Source of the DNA: CAZGMC01 sp964526565
GTDB taxonomy: Bacteria; Pseudomonadota; Alphaproteobacteria; DSM-16000; Inquilinaceae
Length of the DNA: 64,000 nucleotides
Direction: 5' to 3'
Assembly (NCBI GenBank): GCA_964526565.1
Contig: CAZGMC010000004.1
Coordinates: 1 to 64,000 of the forward strand
The position numbers and the translations under genes are program-made. Of this stretch, positions 51,296 to 58,665 are shown one piece after another; position 1 is the first letter of the stretch; each line of letters starts with the position of its first letter. The notes beneath the pieces are model-generated. The model was not told where the DNA came from, made no database searches, and was given only the letters and a program-made list of their open reading frames with translations.

Positions 51296-51991
51296 ATGCT
51301 GGAAGCCAGCGACATCCACCTGTACTACGGCGCCAGCCATACCCTGCGCGGCGTCGACGTGACGGCCGAGAAGGGGCAGGTGACCTGCGTGCTCGGTCGC
51401 AACGGCGTCGGCAAGACCTCGCTCTTGCGCGCGCTGTTCGGGCTGCAGCCGGTGCGCCGCGGCCGGATCGCATGGGACGGCCGGCCGCTCGACGGCCTGG
51501 CCCCGTACGCCCGCGCCCGCCGTGGCCTGGCGCTGGTGCCGCAGGGGCGGGAGATCTTCCCGCGGCTGACCGTGCGCGAGAACCTGGAGACCGGCTTCGC
51601 CGCCGTGCCGCGGCGCCAGCGCACCCTGCCCGATGAGATCTTCACGCTGTTCCCGGTGCTGCAGGACATGCTGCGCCGGCGCGGCGGCGACCTGTCCGGC
51701 GGCCAGCAGCAGCAGCTCGCCATCGCCCGGGCGCTGGTCACCCGGCCCAGCCTGCTGATCCTGGACGAGCCCACCGAGGGCATCCAGCCGTCGATCATCA
51801 AGGACATCGCCACGGTGATCGCCCGCCTGAAGGATCGCGGCGACATGGCCATCGTGCTGGTCGAGCAGTATTTCGACTTCGCCCGCGACCTGGCCGACCG
51901 GTTCTTCGTGATGGACCGCGGCGAGGTGGTCCTGTCCGGTACCCGCGCCGACATGGACGAAGGGGCGGTGCGGCGGTATTTGACGGTTTAA
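51296..51991 (+). CDS. urtE: Urea ABC transporter ATP-binding protein UrtE
   Basis: UrtE is the second ATPase (LivF-like). The 231-residue protein starts MLEASDIHLYYGASHTLRGV and has Walker A GRNGVGKTSLLRALFG, LVPQGREIFPRLTVRENLETGF, signature LSGGQQQQLAIARAL, Walker B LLILDEPTEGIQPSII and the switch region VLVEQYFDFA. The ATG at 51296 lies 16 bases after urtD. It closes the transporter part of the locus; ureD follows after 48 bases. Confidence 0.96.
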   Translation: MLEASDIHLYYGASHTLRGVDVTAEKGQVTCVLGRNGVGKTSLLRALFGLQPVRRGRIAWDGRPLDGLAPYARARRGLALVPQGREIFPRLTVRENLETGFAAVPRRQRTLPDEIFTLFPVLQDMLRRRGGDLSGGQQQQLAIARALVTRPSLLILDEPTEGIQPSIIKDIATVIARLKDRGDMAIVLVEQYFDFARDLADRFFVMDRGEVVLSGTRADMDEGAVRRYLTV

Positions 51992-52039
51992 CGGTTTGAC
52001 GGGTGCGCCGGGGCCGCGGCTTTGCTAAAGCCAAAGGTG

Positions 52040-52864
<825 letters not shown>

Positions 52865-52884
52865 GGGAGCGTCGCGCACGGGAG

Positions 52885-53607
52885 GGTGCCATGACGGACG
52901 CCAAGGTGCTGTACGAGACCGACTTTCACGAGTGGCTCCTGGACCAGGCGACGGCCCTGCGGCGCGCCGCTGCCGTGGGCAGCAACCTCGACCTCGATTT
53001 CGAGAACCTGGCCGAGGAGATCGAGAGCATGGGCAAAAGCGAACTGAGCGCGGTCGAAAGCGCCTATGCCCGTGTGATCGAGCACCTGCTCAAGCTGGAG
53101 CATTCGCCGGCACTTTATCCGCGGGGAGGTTGGGAAACATCGGTTGCCGTGCATCGCCAGGATGCTGAAGAAGAATTGCGCAAGAGCCCGAGCCTGCTTG
53201 GCAAGATCGACTGGGACCGCGTCTATCGGCGGGCGCGCAAGATTGCCGCCATCGGGCTCCGGCGCGACGGCATCGCCGCGCGGGACCTGCCGGAATCGTG
53301 CCCGTACACGCTCGACCAGATCCGCGACGAGGACTGGTGGCCCGCCAACCGCCACGGGCTCGACTGAGCGGGGAGGACGGTGCCATGACGGACGCCAAGG
53401 TGCTGTACGAGACCGACTTTCACGAGTGGCTCCTGGACCAGGCGACGGCCCTGCGGCGCGCCGCTGCCGTGGGCAGCAACCTCGACCTCGATTTCGAGAA
53501 CCTGGCCGAGGAGATCGAGAGCATGGGCAAAAGCGAACTGAGCGCGGTCGAAAGCGCCTATGCCCGTGTGATCGAGCACCTGCTCAAGCTGGAGCATTCG
53601 CCGGCAC
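52885..53607 (+). repeat. 229-base identical direct repeat (two DUF29 copies)
   Basis: Bases 52885-53113 and 53379-53607 are identical over 229 positions by eye, covering the start codon and 74 codons. Identity drops abruptly after the GGCAC at 53109-53113. The offset is 494 bases. The repeat could mediate deletion of one copy by recombination. Confidence 0.92.
52891..53367 (+). CDS. DUF29 family protein, copy 1
   Basis: This 158-residue cytoplasmic protein has the DUF29 pattern: YETDFHEWLLDQATALRRAA, then DLDFENLAEEIESMGKSELSAVES, a KLEHSP segment, and a C-terminal CPYTLDQIRDEDWWP. Function is unknown. A GGAGGG site precedes the ATG. The first 74 residues are identical to copy 2 at both protein and DNA level, while the C-terminal halves differ at many sites. 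It lies 26 bases after ureD. Confidence 0.88.
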   Translation: MTDAKVLYETDFHEWLLDQATALRRAAAVGSNLDLDFENLAEEIESMGKSELSAVESAYARVIEHLLKLEHSPALYPRGGWETSVAVHRQDAEEELRKSPSLLGKIDWDRVYRRARKIAAIGLRRDGIAARDLPESCPYTLDQIRDEDWWPANRHGLD

Positions 53608-53861
53608 GGTATCCGCGGCGCGGCTGGAAGGTCTCTGCCACGGTGCACCGTCAGGACGCCGAAGAAGAGCTGCGCAAGAGCCCCAGCCTGCTGCGCAAGA
53701 TTGACTGGGGCCGGCTCTACCGGCGGGCGCGCAAGGTTGCCGCGGTCTCCCTTGAAGACGACGGCATTGCTGCGCGGGACCTGCCGGGATCGTGCCCGTA
53801 CACGCTCGAGCAGATCCGCGACGAGGACTGGTGGCCGGCCAACCGCCACGGGCTCGACTGA
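53385..53861 (+). CDS. DUF29 family protein, copy 2
   Basis: This second 158-residue DUF29 copy starts 17 bases after copy 1 and is in the same orientation. The N-terminal 74 residues are identical to copy 1; the C-terminal half (from RYPRRGWKVSATVHRQD on) is diverged, ending CPYTLEQIRDEDWWPANRHGLD. The identical block suggests recent gene conversion or unequal exchange rather than simple duplication. Function unknown. Confidence 0.88.
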   Translation: MTDAKVLYETDFHEWLLDQATALRRAAAVGSNLDLDFENLAEEIESMGKSELSAVESAYARVIEHLLKLEHSPARYPRRGWKVSATVHRQDAEEELRKSPSLLRKIDWGRLYRRARKVAAVSLEDDGIAARDLPGSCPYTLEQIRDEDWWPANRHGLD

Positions 53862-53881
53862 CCGGCGACAGGAGGCCGCCC

Positions 53882-54454
53882 ATGCCCGACACGGTGCCCA
53901 CCTGCATGACGGTTGAACAGTTTCTGGCCTGGGACGACGGCACCGACCGCCGCTACGAGCTGGTCGACGGCGTGCCCGTCGCCATGGCGCCGCCGCGCGG
54001 CAACCATCAGGTCCTGGCCGGGACCATGGCTGGCCACCTGTACATGGCGTTGCGGGAGCGGCCGCCGTGCACGGTGCGCGTCGAAGCCGGCATCCGCTCG
54101 CGGCTCAATGCCAACACCTGGTTCCAGGCCGACCTGGCCGTGACCTGCACCCCGGCCGCATCGAACGATCCGGAGGTGCCGGAGCCCATCCTGATCGCCG
54201 AGATCCTGTCACCGTCAACCAGCAGCCGCGACCGGCGCCGCAAGCTGCCGGAATACCGCGCCATCCCGTCCGTCCGGGAGATCATCCTGGTCGACCAGGA
54301 GCAGGTCTATTGCGAGGTCCACCGCCGCCTCGACGCCGAACGCTGGCTCACCGACCTGCTGCGCGAGCCGGACGACCGCCTGCGCCTGGACACAATCGCC
54401 CTGGATCTGCCGCTGGCGGAACTGTACGCGCGGGTGCCGGTCGAGTTCGAGTAG
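53882..54454 (+). CDS. Uma2 family protein (PD-(D/E)XK nuclease-like)
   Basis: This 190-residue protein of the Uma2/DUF820 family has a restriction-endonuclease-like fold. MTVEQFLAWDDG and YELVDGVPVAMAPP at the N-terminus, QADLAVTC (the Asp) and LIAEILSPSTSSRDRRRKLPEY (Glu and the D..K part) give the nuclease-like core, which looks intact. These genes are widespread, often mobile, and without clear biology. It follows the DUF29 pair by 20 bases. Confidence 0.88.
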   Translation: MPDTVPTCMTVEQFLAWDDGTDRRYELVDGVPVAMAPPRGNHQVLAGTMAGHLYMALRERPPCTVRVEAGIRSRLNANTWFQADLAVTCTPAASNDPEVPEPILIAEILSPSTSSRDRRRKLPEYRAIPSVREIILVDQEQVYCEVHRRLDAERWLTDLLREPDDRLRLDTIALDLPLAELYARVPVEFE

Positions 54455-54551
54455 CGGCCGGGCCGGCTGTCCACCCTGGCCGGATCCTTCGCCGGGAAAT
54501 GGCCGCACGCGAGCTGACCGCGGAAGCGTTGGCAACGTTCCCTCCCATTCA

Positions 54552-54863
54552 TCAGGCAATCCCCTCAAGCCCTTTGCGATCGGCCAGATCGAGCAGGCGA
54601 AGCGCCGGGCCACGGGGCTTCTTCACTCCCTGTTCCCATTGGCTCACGGTTGACTTGGTGACGCCAAGATAGGCGGCGAAGACCGGCTGGGAGACCCGCA
54701 GCCGCCGGCGCAGCGACTTTATGTCGTTGGCTGTGAACTCGGGCACCGGCGACAGGCACAGGGCGTCGAACTCCTTCATCGTCGTTTCCGACATCACGCC
54801 CGCAACGCACAGCGCCTGCGCCGACTCATGCACGGACTCGAGAATGCTGCTGCCCTTTTTCAT
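54552..54863 (-). CDS. Xre-family antitoxin (NadS/HigA-like)
   Basis: This 103-residue DNA-binding antitoxin has an N-terminal MKKGSSILESVHESAQAL segment that would bind the toxin. A C-terminal helix-turn-helix follows (about residues 45-95) with IKSLRRRLRVSQPVFAAYLGV and TVSQWEQGVKKPRGPALRLL. Such proteins pair with RelE/HigB-type toxins encoded just upstream, and here only the end of a toxin frame remains. It is convergent with the Uma2 gene. Confidence 0.88.
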   Translation of the reverse strand: MKKGSSILESVHESAQALCVAGVMSETTMKEFDALCLSPVPEFTANDIKSLRRRLRVSQPVFAAYLGVTKSTVSQWEQGVKKPRGPALRLLDLADRKGLEGIA

Positions 54864-54941
54864 TCTTCTTCACCTCTCGCAGCGCGCCTTCAACGACAGC
54901 TTGGCGGAGCTGGTTCACGGGACGGGACAGCAGGTTCTCAA
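54826..54941 (-). pseudogene. C-terminal remnant of a RelE/HigB-type toxin
   Basis: Upstream of and overlapping the antitoxin start, the minus strand reads ENLLSRPVNQLRQAVVEGAL and then REVKKNE. This resembles the final helix and strand of HigB/NadS-partner toxins (recalled pattern). The frame is cut by a stop codon within the palindromic element, and I cannot find the rest of the toxin beyond the element. The toxin appears broken by the insertion at 54942. Confidence 0.5.
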
Positions 54942-55086
54942 AAAATGGCTGTCATTGCGAGCGCAGCGAAGCAACCCAGGCCCGGCGCTGTCAGACAAGC
55001 AAGCCCCCGGCCGCGCTTACGGTGCCACTGGATTGCTTCGCTTTGCTCGCAATGACGAGTGTTTTGACTTTACAAGATGTTCTCAA
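54934..55086. mobile_element. Palindromic MITE-like element with 8-base direct repeats
   Basis: Imperfect inverted arms of 29 bases (54951-54979 and 55028-55056, 26 of 29 matching) start GTCATTGCGAGC and end inversely GCTCGCAATGAC. The core ATTGCGAGCGNAGCGAAGCAA is a repeat seen in many proteobacterial intergenic regions (recalled). The element is bordered by direct copies of GTTCTCAA at 54934-54941 and 55079-55086, consistent with an 8-base target duplication. It has no coding capacity and would need a transposase in trans. Confidence 0.75.
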
Positions 55087-55283
55087 GGCCATGGCCTTAC
55101 CAGAGTCTGCTCTGACAAGCCGGCGCGGCCCTGGCAGCCGATCGCTCCCGGCTCCCGTGACGCACAGTCGTCGCCGCCGCGCACCTGCCTGTGCGTGAGG
55201 TTCGATCCGCCGCCGGATTGACTCGGCGGCCCGGATGCCGCTACCTGCATGCACTCATCCGGTCCGGTCCCGAGGGTCCCGTC

Positions 55284-55586
55284 GTGCACCTTACTCCCCG
55301 CGAAAAGGACAAGCTGCTGGTCGCCATGGCGGCGATGGTGGCGCGGCGCCGGCTGGAGCGCGGCGTGAAGCTGAACCATCCGGAGGCGGTGGCGCTGATC
55401 ACCGACTACGTCGTGGAGGGCGCCCGCGACGGCCGCTCCGTCGCCGAGCTGATGCGCGACGGCGCCACCGTGATCGCCCGCGACCAGGTCATGGCCGGCG
55501 TGGCCGAGATGATCCCCGACGTGCAGGTGGAGGCCACCTTCCCGGACGGCACCAAGCTGGTCACCGTGCACCAGCCGATTCGGTGA
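55284..55586 (+). CDS. ureA: Urease subunit gamma
   Basis: UreA is the small structural subunit of the nickel enzyme urease. The 100-residue protein starts HLTPREKDKLLVAMAAMVA after a GTG at 55284 (GAGGG site 7 bases upstream) and has RLERGVKLNHPEAVALITD and AEMIPDVQVEATFPDGTKLV. It is full length, ending VHQPIR. The beta and alpha subunits (ureB, ureC) should follow. Instead the stop is 16 bases from the end of a convergent flavoenzyme gene, so this ureA cannot form urease with genes in this window. Confidence 0.95.
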   Translation: MHLTPREKDKLLVAMAAMVARRRLERGVKLNHPEAVALITDYVVEGARDGRSVAELMRDGATVIARDQVMAGVAEMIPDVQVEATFPDGTKLVTVHQPIR

Positions 55587-55602
55587 CGCCGTGCCGCACC
55601 GC

Positions 55603-57162
55603 TCACCCGCAACCGGACACCGGTTCCGCGGCACCGCCCGTCGCAACCGTCCCCTCCCCCGCCGGCGCCTGGCACCCGGTCGGGCAGCAGCGGCCCGGCT
55701 GGCGGGACATGCGCCGGCCCTCGTCGGCGATGCCGCGGTCGAGCAGGCGGGCGACCAGGTCCGCCTTCTCCCCGGTCGGATAGTTCCGCCAGATCTCGCG
55801 CTTCATCGCTTCCGGCGAGCCGCCGCCGTGCAGCGAGATCACCGAGTACCAGCCGCCCTGGTGTGACGCGGTCAGGTCCTCGACCAGCCGCGCCACCGCC
55901 AGCCGCTGCGCCGCCGGGATGTCCGGCCGCCCGACCAGCACCGCGGCCAGCGAGGCCCGGGTCTCCGGGTTGTGGTCCTCGTCCGGGCCGGGCAGGGCGA
56001 CGATCAGCCCGCCGGACACCTCGTGCGCCAGCCGATGCATGTCGTAGATCTGCGTGGCCAGCAGCAGCTTGCCGATATTGGCGAACACCGGGTCGGGCAT
56101 GACCGGCCCGGCCGGGTCGCGCGCGCCGTACACCGAGGCGGCGACGCCGCAGGCGAAGAACCCCTCGACGATCTTGATCAAATCCACCATGGCGTCGCGG
56201 ACGTGTGCGTGCCGGTCCGGGTCCAGCCCGTTGGCCTCGATCATCAGCGCCCCGGCGCCGATCAGCAGGTCGCCGAACCCGGCCCGCGCGCCGATGCAGG
56301 AATGGCGGTGGTGCGTGGCATAGGCGGTGGTCAGTACCCCGGCCGCCTCGGCCTGGCCGTCCAGGAACACGCGCTCGTGCGGCACGAACACGTCGTCGAG
56401 GATCACCACGCCGGTGGACTGGCCGTAGCGCGCCGAGAAGCGGGCGGCGGCCTCGCCGGGCCGCCCGGCCGGCCGGGCGACGATCGTGACGCCGGGCGCG
56501 TCCACCGGCACCGCACAGCACACCGCGAAGTCCGCCTCGGCCGCCGTCATCGTCCGGCACGGCATCACCAGGAACTCGTGCACGTACGGCGCGCCGGTGA
56601 CGATCGCCTTGGTGCCGCGGATGACGATGCCGTCCGGCCGCCGCTCCTTGACGTGCACGTACACGTCGGGGTTGGCCTGGGCGCCGGGCCGGCGCGACCG
56701 GTCGCCCTTGGCGTCGGTCATGGCGATGCCCAGCGTCAGGTCCTCGTCCTGGACGTGGTGCAGGTAGGCGAGCGCGCGCTGGTGGCGGTCGCCGCCGTGC
56801 GCGGCGTCGGCGCGCTGCGTCGCCTGGATCAGGGCGTTCAGCGCATCGTGGGCCAGATAGCGTTGGGCGCACCCGGCCTCGCGACAGACCAGCCGCACCG
56901 CCTCGAGCTTCAGGAGCAGGTCGTCGGTGCTGTCGTTGACGTGCAGCATGCGGTTGACGGTGCGGCCCGAGCTGGCCTGCCGCGCCGTCATCAGCCGGGC
57001 GTGCTCGGGCATCCGCGCGAAGTCGTAGGTGACGCCAATGGCGTTGAGACCCGGCGCCAGCGCCGGTTCGTCGGCGACGCTGTCGATCCGCCGGCCGTCG
57101 ACGAACACGCGCGGGCTGAGGCGGCGCAGGGATTCCCGGTAGTCGGCGGCGGACATCAGCAT
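55603..57162 (-). CDS. 4-hydroxyphenylacetate 3-hydroxylase (HpaB)-family flavoprotein
   Basis: This 519-residue flavin enzyme belongs to the family that includes HpaB monooxygenases and 4-hydroxybutyryl-CoA dehydratase (AbfD). It starts MLMSAADYRESLRRLSPRVFVDG, with GIAMTDAKGDRSRRPGAQANPDVYVHV and VILDDVFVPHERVF typical of the group. In AbfD a [4Fe-4S] cluster uses three Cys and one His. Here Cys98 and His285 are kept, but the other Cys positions read Tyr102 and Ala292, so it is unlikely to be a dehydratase. The likely role is FADH2-dependent aromatic hydroxylation, with the reductase elsewhere. It is divergent from a TetR gene. Confidence 0.85.
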   Translation of the reverse strand: MLMSAADYRESLRRLSPRVFVDGRRIDSVADEPALAPGLNAIGVTYDFARMPEHARLMTARQASSGRTVNRMLHVNDSTDDLLLKLEAVRLVCREAGCAQRYLAHDALNALIQATQRADAAHGGDRHQRALAYLHHVQDEDLTLGIAMTDAKGDRSRRPGAQANPDVYVHVKERRPDGIVIRGTKAIVTGAPYVHEFLVMPCRTMTAAEADFAVCCAVPVDAPGVTIVARPAGRPGEAAARFSARYGQSTGVVILDDVFVPHERVFLDGQAEAAGVLTTAYATHHRHSCIGARAGFGDLLIGAGALMIEANGLDPDRHAHVRDAMVDLIKIVEGFFACGVAASVYGARDPAGPVMPDPVFANIGKLLLATQIYDMHRLAHEVSGGLIVALPGPDEDHNPETRASLAAVLVGRPDIPAAQRLAVARLVEDLTASHQGGWYSVISLHGGGSPEAMKREIWRNYPTGEKADLVARLLDRGIADEGRRMSRQPGRCCPTGCQAPAGEGTVATGGAAEPVSGCG

Positions 57163-57203
57163 GGCGGGGCTCCTGCGATCGGTGTTGATCCTTGTTCGTA
57201 GTC

Positions 57204-57218
57204 TTAAACACTGTTCAA
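57204..57218. promoter_or_regulatory. TetR operator candidate
   Basis: TTAAACA-C-TGTTCAA is a near-perfect palindrome (one mismatched base pair plus the centre) in the 123-base gap between the divergent HpaB-family and TetR genes. Its position fits a shared operator by which the TetR protein represses both genes. Confidence 0.65.
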
Positions 57219-57285
57219 AATTCCGATCAAGGCTTTTGTCCGCCCGCCGCGGCGTCTATGGTCGCGACCCGGAGGGACCGGCGGC

Positions 57286-57942
57286 ATGGCGGACACGGAG
57301 AAGACGGACCGGCAGGAGGCGGTCGGCGCACTCAAGCGCTCGCTGATCCTGGACGCGGCGCGGCGGGTGTTCGCGGCCGAGGGCCTGGAGGGCGCCAGCA
57401 TGCGCGCCATCGCCAGGGCGGCGGGGTACACGGCCGGCGCGATCTATTTCCACTTCCCCGGCAAGGAGGCGATCTACGCCGCGATCCTGGACGACTCGCT
57501 GGACCGGTTGATCGCCGCGGTCGAGGCCGCCGTGGCCGGGGCCGGCCCGGCGCCAGTCGACCGCCTGCACGCCGCCGCACTGGCCTTCTTCGACTTCTAC
57601 GCCGGCAGCCCGGGCGACCTGGACCTGGGCTTCTACCTGTTCCGCGGCGGCATCCGCCCGCGCGGCCTGACCCCCGACCTGGACGCCGCGTTGAACGCCA
57701 TGCTGACCGCCAGCCTCGCCCCCATCGGCCACTCCGCCCGCGCCCTCGGCGCCGACGAGGCCGCCGCCCGCGCCCTCGAGGCCGACGCCTTCACCCACGC
57801 CGTCGGCCTGCTCGTCCTCCAGCACACCGGCCGCATCCGCCTGTACCGCTGCACCCCGCGGGCGCTGATGGCGGGATACGTGGACGGTGTGGTCGAAAGG
57901 CTGGCCGGGGCGGGATGGCAAGGCGCCGGCGGCCGGCCGTGA
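57286..57942 (+). CDS. TetR-family transcriptional regulator
   Basis: This 218-residue repressor has an N-terminal helix-turn-helix (RSLILDAARRVFAAEGLEGASMRAIARAAGYTAGAIYFHFPGKEAIY, residues about 18-64) and an alpha-helical ligand domain. The HTH agrees with the TetR consensus. A GGAGGG site precedes the ATG. It is divergent from the HpaB-family gene, so it probably controls that gene and senses an aromatic or related substrate (inference). A repeat-rich region follows its stop. Confidence 0.9.
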   Translation: MADTEKTDRQEAVGALKRSLILDAARRVFAAEGLEGASMRAIARAAGYTAGAIYFHFPGKEAIYAAILDDSLDRLIAAVEAAVAGAGPAPVDRLHAAALAFFDFYAGSPGDLDLGFYLFRGGIRPRGLTPDLDAALNAMLTASLAPIGHSARALGADEAAARALEADAFTHAVGLLVLQHTGRIRLYRCTPRALMAGYVDGVVERLAGAGWQGAGGRP

Positions 57943-57956
57943 CGGCAGCGTCCACC

Positions 57957-58064
57957 ACGGGGCGCCACGGAGCGCCACGGAGGGGGGCGCCACGGAGCGC
58001 CACAGAGCGCCACGGAGGGGGGGCGCCACGGAGGGGGGGCGCCACGGAGGGGGGGCGCCACGCG
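57957..58064. repeat. Degenerate GGCGCCACGGAG tandem array
   Basis: About eight imperfect units of a 10-18 base motif (GCGCCACGGAG plus variable G runs) follow the TetR gene. The array is GC-rich, has no spacers and is not a CRISPR. It could fold into stable G-rich structures, but I see no function. Confidence 0.8.
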
Positions 58065-58141
58065 ACCGCCGGCCGGTGGCGTGCCCGAGCGGCCCCTCCT
58101 CTTTCCCGATACGGCAGCAAGACGCAGCCGTTCGCGCGTTC

Positions 58142-58438
58142 TCAGGCCAGCGGCTCCACCACCGTGCCGTGCAGCCAGGACTTCAGGCGCTTCTTGAGCA
58201 GCCGCCAGGGCTTTTCCGGGTGCTCCGGGTCGAACACCTCGGTGCGCACGGCCAGTCGCTCCAGCTCGTCGGGCTCGGGGCGGGGCAGGACCTTCAGGGT
58301 CTTGCCGCCGCGTTCGCGCAGGCGGTCGATGGCGGCGATCAGCAGGGCGATCAGCACCGGCACCAGCACCGCCTGGGCCAGGTACAGGGTATAGATGACC
58401 GCCAGGACGAACAGCCCGATCAGGGGAACTCTGGGCAC
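58142..58438 (-). CDS. Short protein with one membrane helix (possible truncated AI-2E-type transporter)
   Basis: This 98-residue protein begins MPRVPLIGLFVLAVIYTLYL, then AQAVLVPVLIALLIA, which looks like the first membrane segments of AI-2E/PerM transporters (recalled resemblance). The rest (IDRLRERGGKTLKVLPRPEP onward) is soluble and charged and not like the transporter. It is therefore either an unrelated small membrane protein or a chimeric remnant. It lies just upstream of the repeat array. Coding looks real, but family and function are not established. Confidence 0.5.
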   Translation of the reverse strand: MPRVPLIGLFVLAVIYTLYLAQAVLVPVLIALLIAAIDRLRERGGKTLKVLPRPEPDELERLAVRTEVFDPEHPEKPWRLLKKRLKSWLHGTVVEPLA

Positions 58439-58665
58439 CGCACGGGTCCCTCACTGCGGAGTGACCGGTCCGCGGTGGGCCGGCGCCATGACCGGCGCCG
58501 GCGGCCGACGGAGACTGCGAGAGACTGCGACTCCGCGGTCCGGTCGCAGCAACAACAGACTCTGCCGCGAAGGGTTCCGAATGGTGCGACTCCCGCCGCG
58601 CCATGCAGAGCAGGGCTTGACGGCATCTGCTGCCATCATCAGGTCAAGCAAAAGGGCCTCTGGTA

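Noticed and set aside
55087..55283. N-terminal half of the broken toxin beyond the palindromic element
   Set aside because: The frame continuing from the toxin remnant meets a TAA codon four codons beyond the direct repeat and no toxin-like motif is visible.
55603..57162. 4-hydroxybutyryl-CoA dehydratase (AbfD) as the function
   Set aside because: Two of the three cysteine ligands of the iron-sulfur cluster appear to be replaced (Tyr102 and Ala292).
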